The notes under the pieces: model-generated
Told to the model about the DNA's origin: nothing
Seen by the model: the letters and a program-made list of their open reading frames with translations, nothing else
Database searches by the model: none
Made by a program: the position numbers and the translations under genes
From: Falsigemmobacter intermedius
GTDB lineage: Bacteria; Pseudomonadota; Alphaproteobacteria; Rhodobacterales; Rhodobacteraceae
Length of the DNA stretch: 64,000 nt
Direction: 5' to 3'
NCBI RefSeq assembly: GCF_004054105.1
Contig: NZ_SBLC01000012.1
Span: forward strand, 51,565 to 115,564
In this document: in pieces, positions 18,279-27,381 of the stretch
How the letters are laid out: each line of letters begins with the position of its first letter
Position numbering within the stretch: the stretch's first letter is position 1

Positions 18279-18590
18279 TCAGCGCAGCGGATAGGGGCTG
18301 TTGAGATCTTCGCGCGGGGCGCGGCTCGGCAGGCTGGTGAACATCGTCAGGGTGATGATGTCATCAGCCTCAAGGTCCATCTCAACCAGCTCGCGGAAGT
18401 TGAAATAGTCCCCGGCCACCACCTTTTTGTGCAAAGCGCCGTTCGGCCCGATCCGGCCCGGGTCGCCCAGAGTGTCGGTTTTGCCATAGAGCGGCTGTTT
18501 GAGGCCGCTTTCAGCCATGGCGGTCTGCGGCGCAAAAGCTGCGAGACCGGCGGTCAGCGCAAGGGCTGCGAAGAGGGGCAGGCGGGGCAT
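18279..18590 (-). CDS. Small secreted protein, unknown function
   Basis: 103 residues with AGGAGA before the ATG. Signal peptide to about residue 26 (PQTAMAE); the mature protein is about 77 residues, has no Cys and is moderately acidic in the middle (VEMDLEADD). I do not recognise the family. Position near ctaD may be chance. Confidence 0.75.
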   Translation of the reverse strand: MPRLPLFAALALTAGLAAFAPQTAMAESGLKQPLYGKTDTLGDPGRIGPNGALHKKVVAGDYFNFRELVEMDLEADDIITLTMFTSLPSRAPREDLNSPYPLR

Positions 18591-18690
18591 GACAGTCTCC
18601 TGTGATCGGCAGTCCGCAAAAGCGGGGGCTCGTCTTTAATCTGAGACCGCGCCGGGGCGGTTGCAAGAGGGGGCCGCCCCGCCGCACCGA

Positions 18691-19410
18691 TCAAACCTGC
18701 GTGCAGGTCGCACGCTTTCCGGCCTCCGCGTCGCGGCTGGTGCCGGGATGGGCGGAGATCACCTCTGAAAAGCTTTTCATCAGCGCGGCGTCGAGATCCT
18801 GCATCGTCACCGGAAGCCCCAGATCCACCAGAGAGGTCACTCCGTGCTCGCGAATCCCGCAGGGCACAATGCCGGAGAAATGGCTCAGATCCGGTTCGAG
18901 GTTGATTGAGATGCCATGATAGCTGACCCAGCGGCGCAGCTTGATGCCGATCGCGGCGATTTTGTCCTCAGCGAGGCTTCCGTCAATCTGGCGCGGCTTG
19001 TCCGGACGCTGCACCCAGACACCGACGCGGCCCTGACGAATCTCTCCCTTCACGTTGAACTCAGCGAGCGCCGCGATCACCCAGGCCTCAAGCGCGCGCA
19101 CGAAGCAGCGCACATCGCGCCCGCGCTTTCCCGCATCGAGCATCACATATATCACCCGCTGCCCGGGGCCGTGATAGGTATATTGTCCGCCGCGCCCGGC
19201 AGGGTAGACGGGGAATCGGTCTGGGTCGGTCAGGTCCTGGACCTGAGCAGAGGTTCCGGCAGTATAAAGCGGCGGATGCTCCAGCAGCCAGATCGCCTCC
19301 GGCGCGGTGCCTGCGGAAATCGCCTCAACCCGCGCTTCCATCTCGGCCAGAGTTTGCTGGTAATCCGACAGCCCCGGCAGCCAGCGCCATTCCACACCAT
19401 CGATGAGCAT
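18691..19410 (-). CDS. lipB: Octanoyl-[acyl carrier protein]:protein N-octanoyltransferase LipB
   Basis: 239 residues from ATG at 19410, chosen for the AGGAGG site before it; the open frame continues upstream through the tRNA-Leu region but is not coding there. It transfers octanoyl groups from ACP to lipoyl domains, the first step of lipoate synthesis. The YHGPGQ motif (about residues 82-87), the AAIGIKL lysine (about 150) and the nucleophile Cys184 (IVPCGI) are present. Length is typical. Single gene. Confidence 0.95.
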   Translation of the reverse strand: MLIDGVEWRWLPGLSDYQQTLAEMEARVEAISAGTAPEAIWLLEHPPLYTAGTSAQVQDLTDPDRFPVYPAGRGGQYTYHGPGQRVIYVMLDAGKRGRDVRCFVRALEAWVIAALAEFNVKGEIRQGRVGVWVQRPDKPRQIDGSLAEDKIAAIGIKLRRWVSYHGISINLEPDLSHFSGIVPCGIREHGVTSLVDLGLPVTMQDLDAALMKSFSEVISAHPGTSRDAEAGKRATCTQV

Positions 19411-19594
19411 CGCGAACCTCCTAGGCAACTGTCCGTTGCCATTGGATTTAGGGCCTTGTTGCAGAATTTGCCATGGGGCAGGGCAGGCCCCGGGATCGGG
19501 GTGAAAAAAATCGCGCCCCGGTGAAGTTTTTTCAAAAATCCCCTTTTCATCCCGGAGGCTTATGGCTAGAAGGCTCCTACCAGTTCGGAACGGT

Positions 19595-19681
19595 GCGGTT
19601 GTGGCGGAATTGGTAGACGCGCAGCGTTGAGGTCGCTGTGGGGTAACTCCCGTGGAAGTTCGAGTCTTCTCAACCGCACCA
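19595..19681 (+). tRNA. tRNA-Leu (GAG), copy 1
   Basis: 87 nt, acceptor GCGGTTG / CAACCGC, anticodon loop TTGAGGT within CAGCG/CGCTG, long class II variable arm, T-loop TTCGAGT, encoded CCA. Identical in sequence to copy 2. Confidence 0.95.
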
Positions 19682-19697
19682 TCGAACAGGCAGAATG

Positions 19698-19720
19698 GCC
19701 CGGCGCAAGCCGGGCTTTTT
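19698..19720 (+). terminator. Terminator of tRNA-Leu copy 1
   Basis: GCCCGGC / GCCGGGC stem followed by five T. Confidence 0.75.
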
Positions 19721-19840
19721 GCGTTTTTGCCCTCTGCTATCCCACTGAAAAGAAAATATAAAATTCTGCGCCGGCGCGCATTTTTCCTCTTTTCATTCCG
19801 CATCTCCCTGACTAGAAGATGCCTACCAGTTCGGAACGGT

Positions 19841-19927
19841 GCGGTTGTGGCGGAATTGGTAGACGCGCAGCGTTGAGGTCGCTGTGGGGTAACTCCCGTG
19901 GAAGTTCGAGTCTTCTCAACCGCACCA
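19841..19927 (+). tRNA. tRNA-Leu (GAG), copy 2
   Basis: Exact repeat of the tRNA at 19595-19681, offset 246 bp. Confidence 0.95.
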
Positions 19928-19943
19928 TCGAACAGGCAGAATG

Positions 19944-19966
19944 GCCCGGCGCAAGCCGGGCTTTTT
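19944..19966 (+). terminator. Terminator of tRNA-Leu copy 2
   Basis: Same GCCCGGC / GCCGGGC hairpin plus five T as after copy 1. Confidence 0.75.
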
Positions 19967-20100
19967 GCATTTCGCTCCCTGGCAGAAAACAGCGCATTTT
20001 ATCGAGCCAGGATTTCGTGATTCCGACGTGATCTCCGTCTCAGGCAGGCTGAAGCTGTTCCCGATGTTTCCCCGGGAGCCTTTGAGATTAGGAGGATCTC

Positions 20101-20265
20101 ATGACCGGTTCGAAAGACACTATGCGCGATCAGAAGCACGATCAGAAGCAGGGTCAGATGAAAGACCCGGCGAAAGACCGTGACCACAGCCGCCAGCAGG
20201 AGCAGCAGTCTCCCGGCCGCGGCCAGCAGCAGGGCAGCCCCGCACAAAAGCCGCAGCAGCGCTGA
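20101..20265 (+). CDS. Short hydrophilic Gln/Lys-rich protein, unknown
   Basis: 54 residues, starting 6 bp after a strong AGGAGG. Composition is extreme: mostly Gln, Lys, Asp, Arg, Gly and Pro, with DQKHDQKQGQMKD and GRGQQQG runs, and no hydrophobic core, so it is probably disordered. I recognise no family. The ribosome site and clean stop are the only gene evidence. A second short ORF follows 26 bp later. Confidence 0.55.
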   Translation: MTGSKDTMRDQKHDQKQGQMKDPAKDRDHSRQQEQQSPGRGQQQGSPAQKPQQR

Positions 20266-20291
20266 GTGCCGGAAGGTTCAGGAGCAGAGCC

Positions 20292-20471
20292 ATGACCCCT
20301 GTCAGAGCGGAGAAAGACTGGCCTTTGCGGGAGAAAGTCGCGCCGTCCGATGCGTTCGGAACGTCCTCTGAGGCGGCGGGCATGCCCCAGGCCTGCAATC
20401 CGGCCAGATACTGGCGCCGGTCCTCTGACGCTCAGGCCGATGCACAGGAGGCGCATCATCAGGCCCGCTGA
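20292..20471 (+). CDS. Short hydrophilic protein, unknown
   Basis: 59 residues, ATG preceded by AGGAGCAGAGCC. Charged and polar, without membrane segment or signal peptide. It would form a pair with the ORF at 20101-20265 and end just before the hairpin at 20489-20513. No family recognised; it could be non-coding. Confidence 0.4.
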   Translation: MTPVRAEKDWPLREKVAPSDAFGTSSEAAGMPQACNPARYWRRSSDAQADAQEAHHQAR

Positions 20472-20488
20472 GAGCTGTGATACGGAAA

Positions 20489-20513
20489 GGGGCCCGGTGA
20501 CGCACCGGGCCCC
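20489..20513. terminator. Bidirectional hairpin between the short ORFs and tspO
   Basis: GGGGCCCGGTG / CACCGGGCCCC perfect 11-bp stem. T-rich on the plus side (TGTTGTTT) and TTTCCG on the minus side. Confidence 0.7.
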
Positions 20514-20533
20514 TGTTGTTTGGGAGACGGGCT

Positions 20534-21010
20534 TCACAACCCGCGGTTCAGATACCAGATCGCCCCGTTCAGCGCCGTGGCAAAACTGACCCAGGCCAGA
20601 TATGGCAGGAAAAGCCAGGCCGAGACGCGCTCTTCCACCCAGGCAAGCCGGATGAAGCTGACGAGAACCAGCCAGAGCAGGGCGATGACGATCAGTGCCC
20701 CTCCGGCGGTTTCCAGGCCAAAAAAGACCGGCGACCACAGGAAGTTCAGCACCATCTGGACGATCCACATCATCCGCAGGCGCGGATCATCCTCGAGGCA
20801 GAAGACCCGCCAGCCGGCAATGCCGATCATCACGTAAAGAATGGTCCAGACCGGGGCAAAGACCGAATTCGGCGGCTGGAACCAGGGCTTTTGCAGCGCA
20901 TCGAACCAGGGGCCGGGGGGGAAATTCATTCCGATAAGAGCGCCGATGCCCGAGACGGCGACAACGAAAACGACGAGCCAGAGCCAGGAAGATTTCAAGA
21001 TAAACCGCAC
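20534..21010 (-). CDS. tspO: TspO/MBR-family membrane protein
   Basis: 158 residues if started at the GTG at 21010, placed about 7 residues before the first helix as in known TspO; the ribosome site is weak, so the start is uncertain. Five membrane helices with family motifs PPGPWFDALQKPWFQPPNSVFAPVW (split around residues 28-52), NFLWSPVFFGLE and LPYLAWVSFATALN. In Rhodobacter TspO binds tetrapyrroles and modulates carotenoid and bacteriochlorophyll gene expression; related proteins are also stress factors. No photosynthesis genes lie in the window. Confidence 0.88.
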   Translation of the reverse strand: MRFILKSSWLWLVVFVVAVSGIGALIGMNFPPGPWFDALQKPWFQPPNSVFAPVWTILYVMIGIAGWRVFCLEDDPRLRMMWIVQMVLNFLWSPVFFGLETAGGALIVIALLWLVLVSFIRLAWVEERVSAWLFLPYLAWVSFATALNGAIWYLNRGL

Positions 21011-21165
21011 AATGTTTGGGAACGACTGCCCCGATAACGTGCTCAGAGAGAGGCCGGTTCCGCATGGGTTGTGAAGCGCCCCGGGTTTTACCTGCCTGGG
21101 GGGCATCCGCCTTGCTGCCACAGATGCTCTCGCGCAAGCGGGTCCTCTTTCGCGCGGCAAAAGAA

Positions 21166-21191
21166 AACGCGGCGGGCAGAGCCGCCGCGTT
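21166..21191 (-). terminator. Terminator of tkt
   Basis: AACGCGGCGG / CCGCCGCGTT perfect stem. On the minus strand it is followed by TTCTTTTGCC. Confidence 0.8.
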
Positions 21192-21215
21192 CCACAGATC
21201 AGGCTGAGACCTGGC

Positions 21216-23234
21216 TCAGAGCATTGCGCGGACTTTGTTCGCGATGTTCTCTGCGGTGATGCCGAACTTCTCGTAGAGCACCTCTGCCGGGGCCGAAGCG
21301 CCGAAGCTCTCCATGCCGACGAAAGCTGCCTTTTTCTCAGAGCCACGCTCGCCAAGCAGGAAGCGGTCCCAGGGCATACGGGCGGCGGCTTCAACGGCCA
21401 CACGCACCGGACCTGCCGGCAGGACTTTCTTGCGATAGGCTTCCGGCTGGGCTGCGAAAAGCTCCATCGAGGGGACCGAGACCACGCGGGTCGGGATGCC
21501 TTCGGCTTCGAGGATCTCGCGGGCTTTCATCGCGATTTCGACTTCCGAGCCGGTCGCCATCAGGATGGCTTTCGGACGGGCCGAGCCTTCCGCCAGGATG
21601 TAAGCACCCTGCGCGGTCAGGTTCTTCGCGGTGAAGGTCTTGCGCAGCGTCGGCAGGTTCTGGCGCGAAAGCGCAAGAACCGAAGGACGCGATTTTTCGG
21701 TCAGCGCGATTTCCCAGGCTTCGAGGGTTTCAACCGCATCGGCCGGGCGGAACACCAGGGTGTTCGGGGTCGCGCGGCAGATCGCCAGATGCTCAACCGG
21801 CTGGTGGGTCGGGCCGTCTTCACCCAGACCGATCGAGTCGTGGGTCATGACGTAAACCGAGGGCACTCCCATCAGCGCCGAGAGGCGCATCGCGCCACGG
21901 GCGTAGTCGGTGAAGCACATGAAGGTCCCGCCGTAAGCGCGGACACCGCCATGCAAAATCATGCCGTTCATGGCAGCGGCCATGCCGTGCTCACGGATGC
22001 CGAAGTGCACATAGCGGCCTTTGCGGTTATCCGCATTGAACACGCCCAGATCTGCCGTCTTGGTCAGGTTCGACCCCGAAAGGTCCGCCGAGCCGCCGAT
22101 GGTTTCCGGCATGACCGGGTTGATCGCGGCAAGTGCCATTTCCGAGGCTTTGCGGGTCGCAACTTTCGGAAGTTTCTCAGCCAGCTCTTTTTTCAGCGCT
22201 TTCACAGCACCGGCGAGTTTTTTCGGAGCTTCCAGCGCCATCTGGCGGGTGAATTCCGCCTGTTTGCCGCCCGGCAGGGTGGCGAAACGCTCTTCCCAGG
22301 CTGCACGCTCAGCCGCGCCACGGGCACCGATGGCTTCCCATTTCGCTTTGATCTCAGCCGGGATCACAAAGGCCTCGTGGGTCCAGCCATAGACTTCACG
22401 GGTCAGTTTGATCTCTGCCTCACCCAGCGGCGAGCCGTGAGCACCGGCGCTGTCCTGCTTGTTCGGCGCGCCAAAACCGATGATGGTTTTGCAGTCGACC
22501 AGAACCGGACGGTCCGATTTCTTCGCTTCCGTCAGGGCGCGGTCGATGTCGGTCGGGTTGTGACCGTCGCAGGCGATCACTTTCCAGCCCGACGCTTCAA
22601 AGCGTTTGTGCTGGTCGGTGATGTCCGACATCGAGATGCGGCCGTCGATCGAGATGTTGTTGTTGTCCCACAGCACGATCAGGTTCGAGAGCTTCTGCAT
22701 GCCGGCAAGGCCGATGGCCTCCTGGCTGATGCCCTCCATCAGGCAGCCGTCACCGGCGATGACCCAGGTCTTGTGGTTCACAACCTTGGCGCCGAAACGG
22801 GCGCGCAGGCTTTCTTCTGCCATGGCGAAACCAACGGCATTGGAAATGCCCTGGCCCAGCGGGCCGGTGGTGGTTTCAATGCCCTGGGCGTGGCCGTATT
22901 CCGGGTGGCCGGCGGTTTTCGCGCCCCACTGACGGAAGTTTTTGATCTCCTCCAGCGTCATGTCGCTGTAGCCGGTCAGATGCAGCAGCGCATAGATCAG
23001 CATCGAGCCGTGGCCGGCGGAGAGGATAAAGCGGTCGCGATCGGCCCAGTTCGGTGCCGAGGCGTCAAATTTCAGGTGGTTCTGAAACAGAACGGTCGCC
23101 ACATCGGCCATGCCCATCGGCATGCCGGGGTGACCGGAGTTTGCGGCCTGAACCGCATCCATCGCAAGCGCACGGATCGCGCCGGCGAGTTGCCAGTGGT
23201 CAGAATGGCTCGCGCGCAGGGTGGCGATGTCCAT
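21216..23234 (-). CDS. tkt: Transketolase
   Basis: 672 residues from ATG at 23234 with AGGAGAT before it. Thiamine-diphosphate domain with the GDGCLMEG...N motif (about 150-180), SGHPGMPMG near the N-terminus, a pyrimidine-binding domain with [12 protein letters not shown] and FTDYARGA, and a C-terminal domain. It moves two-carbon units in the non-oxidative pentose phosphate pathway and Calvin cycle. It is a single-copy chromosomal gene by context, next to a coiled-coil/zapA pair on the other strand, and no cbb genes are near. Confidence 0.97.
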   Translation of the reverse strand: MDIATLRASHSDHWQLAGAIRALAMDAVQAANSGHPGMPMGMADVATVLFQNHLKFDASAPNWADRDRFILSAGHGSMLIYALLHLTGYSDMTLEEIKNFRQWGAKTAGHPEYGHAQGIETTTGPLGQGISNAVGFAMAEESLRARFGAKVVNHKTWVIAGDGCLMEGISQEAIGLAGMQKLSNLIVLWDNNNISIDGRISMSDITDQHKRFEASGWKVIACDGHNPTDIDRALTEAKKSDRPVLVDCKTIIGFGAPNKQDSAGAHGSPLGEAEIKLTREVYGWTHEAFVIPAEIKAKWEAIGARGAAERAAWEERFATLPGGKQAEFTRQMALEAPKKLAGAVKALKKELAEKLPKVATRKASEMALAAINPVMPETIGGSADLSGSNLTKTADLGVFNADNRKGRYVHFGIREHGMAAAMNGMILHGGVRAYGGTFMCFTDYARGAMRLSALMGVPSVYVMTHDSIGLGEDGPTHQPVEHLAICRATPNTLVFRPADAVETLEAWEIALTEKSRPSVLALSRQNLPTLRKTFTAKNLTAQGAYILAEGSARPKAILMATGSEVEIAMKAREILEAEGIPTRVVSVPSMELFAAQPEAYRKKVLPAGPVRVAVEAAARMPWDRFLLGERGSEKKAAFVGMESFGASAPAEVLYEKFGITAENIANKVRAML

Positions 23235-23507
23235 GGGGATCTCCTGTCTGGGGTGCCGTCGGGGGTCCGGGCGCGGGTTTGATAACAGCGTGGCTGCGAG
23301 TTGCAAGCGTCGCAGTGACGCAAATCGGCGGTAATCGGCTTGAATCGGGCGGAAATTTCGCTGAATCGCGCAGTTTACGGCTCAGGCCTTGCAGCGGGCG
23401 CCGCGCTTCGGGCAGTATGGGCGGCAACTGCCATTGGGGCAGAGCCCGTCGCGGCCTTTGACCGCAGCGGGGCAGGAACTGATGACGCGGGACTGACCAG
23501 AGCCGGT

Positions 23508-24602
23508 ATGCAGGAATTTGAACAGCACCAGCGCCGTCTCGCGACGGCACTTCTCCGAATCGGCGCAGCCTTTGAGCGGCTCGGCGAGCCGCCTCCGGCC
23601 TCTCAGGTCCTCGCCCGGGCGCAGGACAGCGAAGATCTTTCCTCTGAGATCGAAATCGCCCGCCTGACCCGGCTGGCCGAAGAGGCAAGGGCAGAGGCCG
23701 CGGCGCTGTCAGAGCAGCTTGCAGGCACCCATGCCACCCTCGAAGAGGTGGTGCTGGAACTCAGTGCACAGATTGAGGCGCGCGATCTGGAACTCTCTCA
23801 GCTTCGGGATTCCCCGGTCGCGGTTGAGGCTGCGCAGCCCGACACTGCCCTGACCGAAGAGCTTGAGGCACTTCAGCAGGCGATTGAGCTGCTGAACGGT
23901 GAGATTGCCGCGCGCGATGCCGAGATTGCAGCATTTCGCAGCCTTGAGGCCGCAGCCCCGCAGGCTGATCCTGAGGCCGAGGCTGCACTGGCCGCCGCCC
24001 AGGAGGAAATTGCCGCGCTGACGGCCCGTCTTGCCGCGCTTTCAGAACGTCACAGCGGCTCGACAGCCACGCTCGAAGAGGTGGTTCTTGCGCTGACCGG
24101 CCAGATCGAGGCCCGGGATGCCGAGATCGCTGATCTGCGCAGCGCGCTTGAGGCGGCTTCGGCGGAAGCGGCCGCCGCTTGTTCACTCGCCGATCCGGCC
24201 GAGATTGAGCGTCTGAAGGCGGTGGTGGCCGATGGGGAACGCCATGCGGCTGAACTGTCCGAACAGCTTTCCATTCTGACCAGCCGCCATGCGGAGGCTA
24301 CGGCAACCCGCGATGAGCGGCTTTCGGCTCTCAATGCGCAGGTTGAGGCGCAGGCCGCAGAGATGGCCCGGATGCGCAATGTCAACATTCAGCTGCGCGA
24401 AGCCATGCGCACTATGCGTGAGGGGATGGCGACCGGCGGGGTCGATGCGGCGGCGATCAACCGCGCGCTGGAGGCCGAAGTGGCCGCGCTTTCCTCGGCC
24501 CGCGAGTTTGAACGCGCAGAGCTTGATGCGCTGCTCGCCGCACTTGATCCGCTGCTGGCTCCGGCCCCTGCAACTGAAAGCCCGGAGGTCGTGAATGCCT
24601 GA
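23508..24602 (+). CDS. Coiled-coil protein upstream of zapA, with internal repeats
   Basis: 364 residues from ATG at 23508. Earlier in-frame TTG/GTG starts exist, but the segment before this ATG looks non-coding. Almost the whole protein is predicted coiled coil, rich in Ala, Glu, Leu and Arg. A 25-residue unit is repeated: ATLEEVVLELSAQIEARD (nt 23733), ATLEEVVLALTGQIEARD (nt 24066) and a diverged copy ATRDERLSALNAQVEAQ (nt 24303). It overlaps zapA by 8 bp, so the two are co-translated. I know of no characterised function; a role in division with ZapA is inferred from position only. Confidence 0.75.
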   Translation: MQEFEQHQRRLATALLRIGAAFERLGEPPPASQVLARAQDSEDLSSEIEIARLTRLAEEARAEAAALSEQLAGTHATLEEVVLELSAQIEARDLELSQLRDSPVAVEAAQPDTALTEELEALQQAIELLNGEIAARDAEIAAFRSLEAAAPQADPEAEAALAAAQEEIAALTARLAALSERHSGSTATLEEVVLALTGQIEARDAEIADLRSALEAASAEAAAACSLADPAEIERLKAVVADGERHAAELSEQLSILTSRHAEATATRDERLSALNAQVEAQAAEMARMRNVNIQLREAMRTMREGMATGGVDAAAINRALEAEVAALSSAREFERAELDALLAALDPLLAPAPATESPEVVNA

Positions 24603-25053
24603 GCTTGATCTGTCCATCGGCGGGCGCGTCTTTCGCATGTCCTGCCAGCCCGGCGAAGAGGGCCATCTGCGCACTGCCGCCGCCATCCTGGACGCCGAAG
24701 CCGCTCCGCTGATGTCTCAGGCGGGCCGCATGCCCGAAGCGCGGATGCTGCTGATGGCGGGGCTGATGCTGGCTGACCGTCTGGCGGGGCATGAGGATCA
24801 GACCGCTCAGGCCCGACGCCGCATCGAAGAGCTTGAGGCGCGGCTTGCCGAACTCGAAGCCCGCCCGCCGGAAAAGGTCGATGTGGTGGTCGAAAAGATC
24901 GTGGAAGTGCCGGTCGAGACGCGCGTTGAGGTTCCGGTGATCCCGCGCAGCCTGATCGATCGCATGGCAGAACTGGCCGCTGAGGCGGAATCTATGGCCG
25001 ATGCGGCTGAAGAACGGGCAGGCGAACTGGCGGATCTTCAGTTCGATACCTGA
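24595..25053 (+). CDS. zapA: Cell division protein ZapA
   Basis: 152 residues. N-terminal ZapA head (about 1-75: LDLSIGGRVFRMSC, LRTAAAILDAE, MLLMAGLMLADRL) and a coiled-coil tail (about 80-150). ZapA cross-links FtsZ filaments at the division ring. The tail is longer than in E. coli ZapA (109 residues), as in other alphaproteobacteria. Its start lies inside the upstream coiled-coil gene. Confidence 0.9.
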   Translation: MPELDLSIGGRVFRMSCQPGEEGHLRTAAAILDAEAAPLMSQAGRMPEARMLLMAGLMLADRLAGHEDQTAQARRRIEELEARLAELEARPPEKVDVVVEKIVEVPVETRVEVPVIPRSLIDRMAELAAEAESMADAAEERAGELADLQFDT

Positions 25054-25078
25054 CCGTCTGCAGAGTGCAGTGAGCCGA

Positions 25079-25105
25079 AAGCCGCCCCCCGGGGCGGCTT
25101 TTGTC
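25079..25105 (+). terminator. Terminator of the zapA operon
   Basis: AAGCCGCCCC / GGGGCGGCTT stem followed by TTGTCTTT. Confidence 0.75.
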
Positions 25106-25417
25106 TTTCGCAAGGCTCCGGTCCTTCTGTGAGGGATTGTCGATGCGGATCGCGCTCTGCCGCCGGTCTTCGGCCTCAGCGCTTCTCACGTGACCATAGC
25201 GCACGGGGAATTGGATTGCCGCCAATGGGCTTATGTCTCTGCCGAAGGCAGACCTCTCTGCTGCGGCAGCGGGCTCAGCCTTTCGGGCAATCTGTCGCAG
25301 GGTGGCTTACATGATCGCCGTATCGCCCGCCCCCCGCGCAGGCTATCGGCTGTTCGCTGCCCGCAGGGCGGCCGGGCCGCGGGCCTGATACCATCATGAA
25401 AGTCATGCGGTTCTGGG
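25106..25417. other. Intergenic stretch between zapA and the FUSC gene
   Basis: About 310 bp with several GC-rich inverted repeats (GCCGCCGGTCTTCGGC near 25156; CTGCCGAAGGCAG near 25238). In many proteobacteria 6S RNA lies after zapA, but I could not match the 6S consensus here and fau/ygfA is not next. No coding signal is convincing. Confidence 0.35.
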
Positions 25418-27343
25418 ATGATCTGGGTCACCGGCATTTTTCGTGTCTTCGAGACATTAGGGTTTGACCGGCCAAAGCTGGTCGTGGGGCTTCAGGTGGC
25501 GCTGGTCGCGCTTGCGGCTTTGTGCATTGCCTGGGGCCTGCGGCTGGAGCATCCGCAGTGGGCCGCCATCACCGTCTTCCTCACGCTGCAGCCGACGCGC
25601 GGGCAGATCCTTGAGAAATCTTCTTACCGCTTTATCGGCACCATCTGCGGCTCGCTCTTTGGGGCGGCGGTGGCCTGGGCGGGGCAGGGCAATCTGGCCT
25701 TTGAGCTTTTTGCGCTCTGTTTCTGGTCGGCGGCCATGACCTGGGCGGGGGCGCTGATGCGCTCCTACCGGTCTTATGCGACGCTGCTCTCGGGCTATTC
25801 GGCGATCATTGTGATCGTGCTGAACCCGTTTAATCCCGACACGGTGCTGGATGTGGCTTTCGACCGTATTCTGACCGTGCTGATCGGGGCGCTGGCAGCG
25901 GTGCTCTGGGCGGCTTTCTCGGGCATGAAAGACGGCGGCGTCGAGGTGGGGCTGAAGGCCCGCCGCCTGGCGGCAGATACGCTGCAATCCGCGGGGCAGG
26001 CGCTGCGCGATCCCGGATCGCGCGAGATCGCAGATTTCGGAAAGCTGATGGCTGCGGCCGGCCTTTTGCGCGATGAGTTGCACACCCTGACCGCCAATGG
26101 CCGGTTCAGTGGCACCCGGCGGATCGAGCAGATGCTGGTCAGCCTTACCGATCTGCTTTTCGCCTGCTGGCAGGAGCCGCAGAATGAGGCGCTTGGCGCG
26201 ACACTCGAAGAGCTTGGCACCCGGCTGCGCGGTCAGAGCGATTATGACGGCATGGCGCGGGCTTTGCGCCGGGCGCATGGGCAGACCGGAAACCGCGCGC
26301 TGGAACAGGCGCTGACGGCGCTTTCGGTCAGCATGGAGGGCTTGCAGGACCCGCGCAGCCGCCTTGATCTGAAAACCCCGGAGCGTCACCGCTATGAGCT
26401 GGACTGGAGCGGGGCGGCGCAGGGGGCTCTGCGCATTTTTCTGGTGCTCTTCCTCATCTCGCTGGGCTGGCTTTTGAGCGAAAGCCCGCTCTTTCAATAT
26501 CCGCTGGTCTCAGCCGCGATCTGTGTGGCGCTGGCGACCACCGGGGTCACGCCACGGCGTAAGATGGTCGATGTGATCAAGGGCCAGGTCGCGGCCGGCC
26601 TGGTGGCGGTGCTGACAGAAGTGCTGCTCTGGCCGCTCTTTCCCACGCCGATGGGGCAGCTTTTGTGCCTGATCCCGGCGGCGCTGATCTTTGGCTTTCT
26701 GCGGGCCCACCGGTTCAGCTCTCTCTCGGCACCGGATTACTCCATCATCGTCTTCCTGCTGCTCAGCCCCGGTTATGTTCCCTATACTGAGACCTTCAGC
26801 CCGGTGCTGCGCGCCTCGATGGCGGTCGGCGGCTCACTTCTGGGCTATATGGCTTTTGTGGTGCTTTTCCCGACCGATGCGCGGGACCGGCGCAAGGCGC
26901 TGTGGCGGATGATTAAGGCGGACATGCAGCAGACCGCACGCAGCCGCAGCCTTGCGGTGACCGTCGGAGACTGGCGGCAGAGCTTTGCCGGCCGCTTTCA
27001 GCGTATCGCCCATTGGGCGGCGATTGAGCAGGGGCGCTATGAGCGTGAGGCCGTGACCATGCGCAAAGGTCTCGTCACCATGGAACTGGCCGAGATTGTC
27101 TTCATGCTGCGCGGGCTGCAGCAGCGCGCGGGCCTGAGCCCGGGTCTGCAGCGTGCCATTGCCGCCGCGCTGGAGCGGGTGGGGGTCAGCCGCACGGACA
27201 CCTATGCGCTGGTGCGCTCTCTGAAGCTGCTGGCGGGGCGGCTGAAGGCGTCTGGCCTCACCGAAGAAGCGGAGCTGGTGGGCCGGGGCCTCAGCGAACT
27301 TGGCGATCTGCAAAGATTGCGCCGCGAGACGGCCCCGCAATGA
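25418..27343 (+). CDS. FUSC-family inner-membrane transporter (fusaric-acid-resistance type)
   Basis: 641 residues. N-terminal bundle of about six membrane helices (about 20-170), a cytoplasmic helical domain (about 180-335), a second bundle of six helices (about 345-480), and a C-terminal helical domain. This two-bundle plan and the motif HPQWAAITVFLTLQPTRG match the FUSC/AaeB family, which exports aromatic acids and drugs. No partner membrane-fusion gene is adjacent, so the substrate is unknown. The start is the first ATG of the frame and has no strong ribosome site. Confidence 0.85.
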   Translation: MIWVTGIFRVFETLGFDRPKLVVGLQVALVALAALCIAWGLRLEHPQWAAITVFLTLQPTRGQILEKSSYRFIGTICGSLFGAAVAWAGQGNLAFELFALCFWSAAMTWAGALMRSYRSYATLLSGYSAIIVIVLNPFNPDTVLDVAFDRILTVLIGALAAVLWAAFSGMKDGGVEVGLKARRLAADTLQSAGQALRDPGSREIADFGKLMAAAGLLRDELHTLTANGRFSGTRRIEQMLVSLTDLLFACWQEPQNEALGATLEELGTRLRGQSDYDGMARALRRAHGQTGNRALEQALTALSVSMEGLQDPRSRLDLKTPERHRYELDWSGAAQGALRIFLVLFLISLGWLLSESPLFQYPLVSAAICVALATTGVTPRRKMVDVIKGQVAAGLVAVLTEVLLWPLFPTPMGQLLCLIPAALIFGFLRAHRFSSLSAPDYSIIVFLLLSPGYVPYTETFSPVLRASMAVGGSLLGYMAFVVLFPTDARDRRKALWRMIKADMQQTARSRSLAVTVGDWRQSFAGRFQRIAHWAAIEQGRYEREAVTMRKGLVTMELAEIVFMLRGLQQRAGLSPGLQRAIAAALERVGVSRTDTYALVRSLKLLAGRLKASGLTEEAELVGRGLSELGDLQRLRRETAPQ

Positions 27344-27344
27344 C

Positions 27345-27370
27345 AAAGGCCGCCCCCAGGGGCGGCCTTT
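27345..27370. terminator. Shared terminator of the FUSC gene and pyrC
   Basis: AAAGGCCGCCCC / GGCGGCCTTT hairpin between convergent genes, with T runs on both strands. Confidence 0.8.
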
Positions 27371-27381
27371 ATTACTGATAG

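Larger units (their letters stand above)
19566..19722 (+). repeat. Direct repeat carrying tRNA-Leu(GAG), copy 1
   Basis: 157 bp including about 29 bp before the tRNA, the whole tRNA and its terminator. It recurs 246 bp downstream with no length change; only a few bases differ near the left end (AAGGCTCCTACC versus AAGATGCCTACC). Confidence 0.9.
19812..19968 (+). repeat. Direct repeat carrying tRNA-Leu(GAG), copy 2
   Basis: Second copy of the 157-bp unit at 19566-19722. The 89-bp spacer before it is AT-rich (GAAAAGAAAATATAAAATTC) and includes a second CTTTTCATtCCG motif like the one before copy 1, so each tRNA probably has its own promoter. Confidence 0.9.

Noticed and set aside
16204..18294. 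A 696-codon open frame on the plus strand across ctaD
   Set aside because: It lies fully antisense to the well-supported ctaD, is abnormally rich in His and Arg, and has no family features. Shadow frame from high GC. The same holds for other long antisense frames (for example opposite carA, tkt, yhaN and prpE).
19595..19927. Tandem tRNA-Leu units as a possible assembly error
   Set aside because: Spacer sequences differ and small mismatches separate the left ends of the copies, which argues for a real duplication; read data would still be needed to prove it.
25106..25417. 6S RNA (ssrS) expected after zapA by synteny in many proteobacteria
   Set aside because: I could not find a matching long closing stem or the conserved ends, and ygfA/fau is not adjacent. 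A covariance search would decide it.
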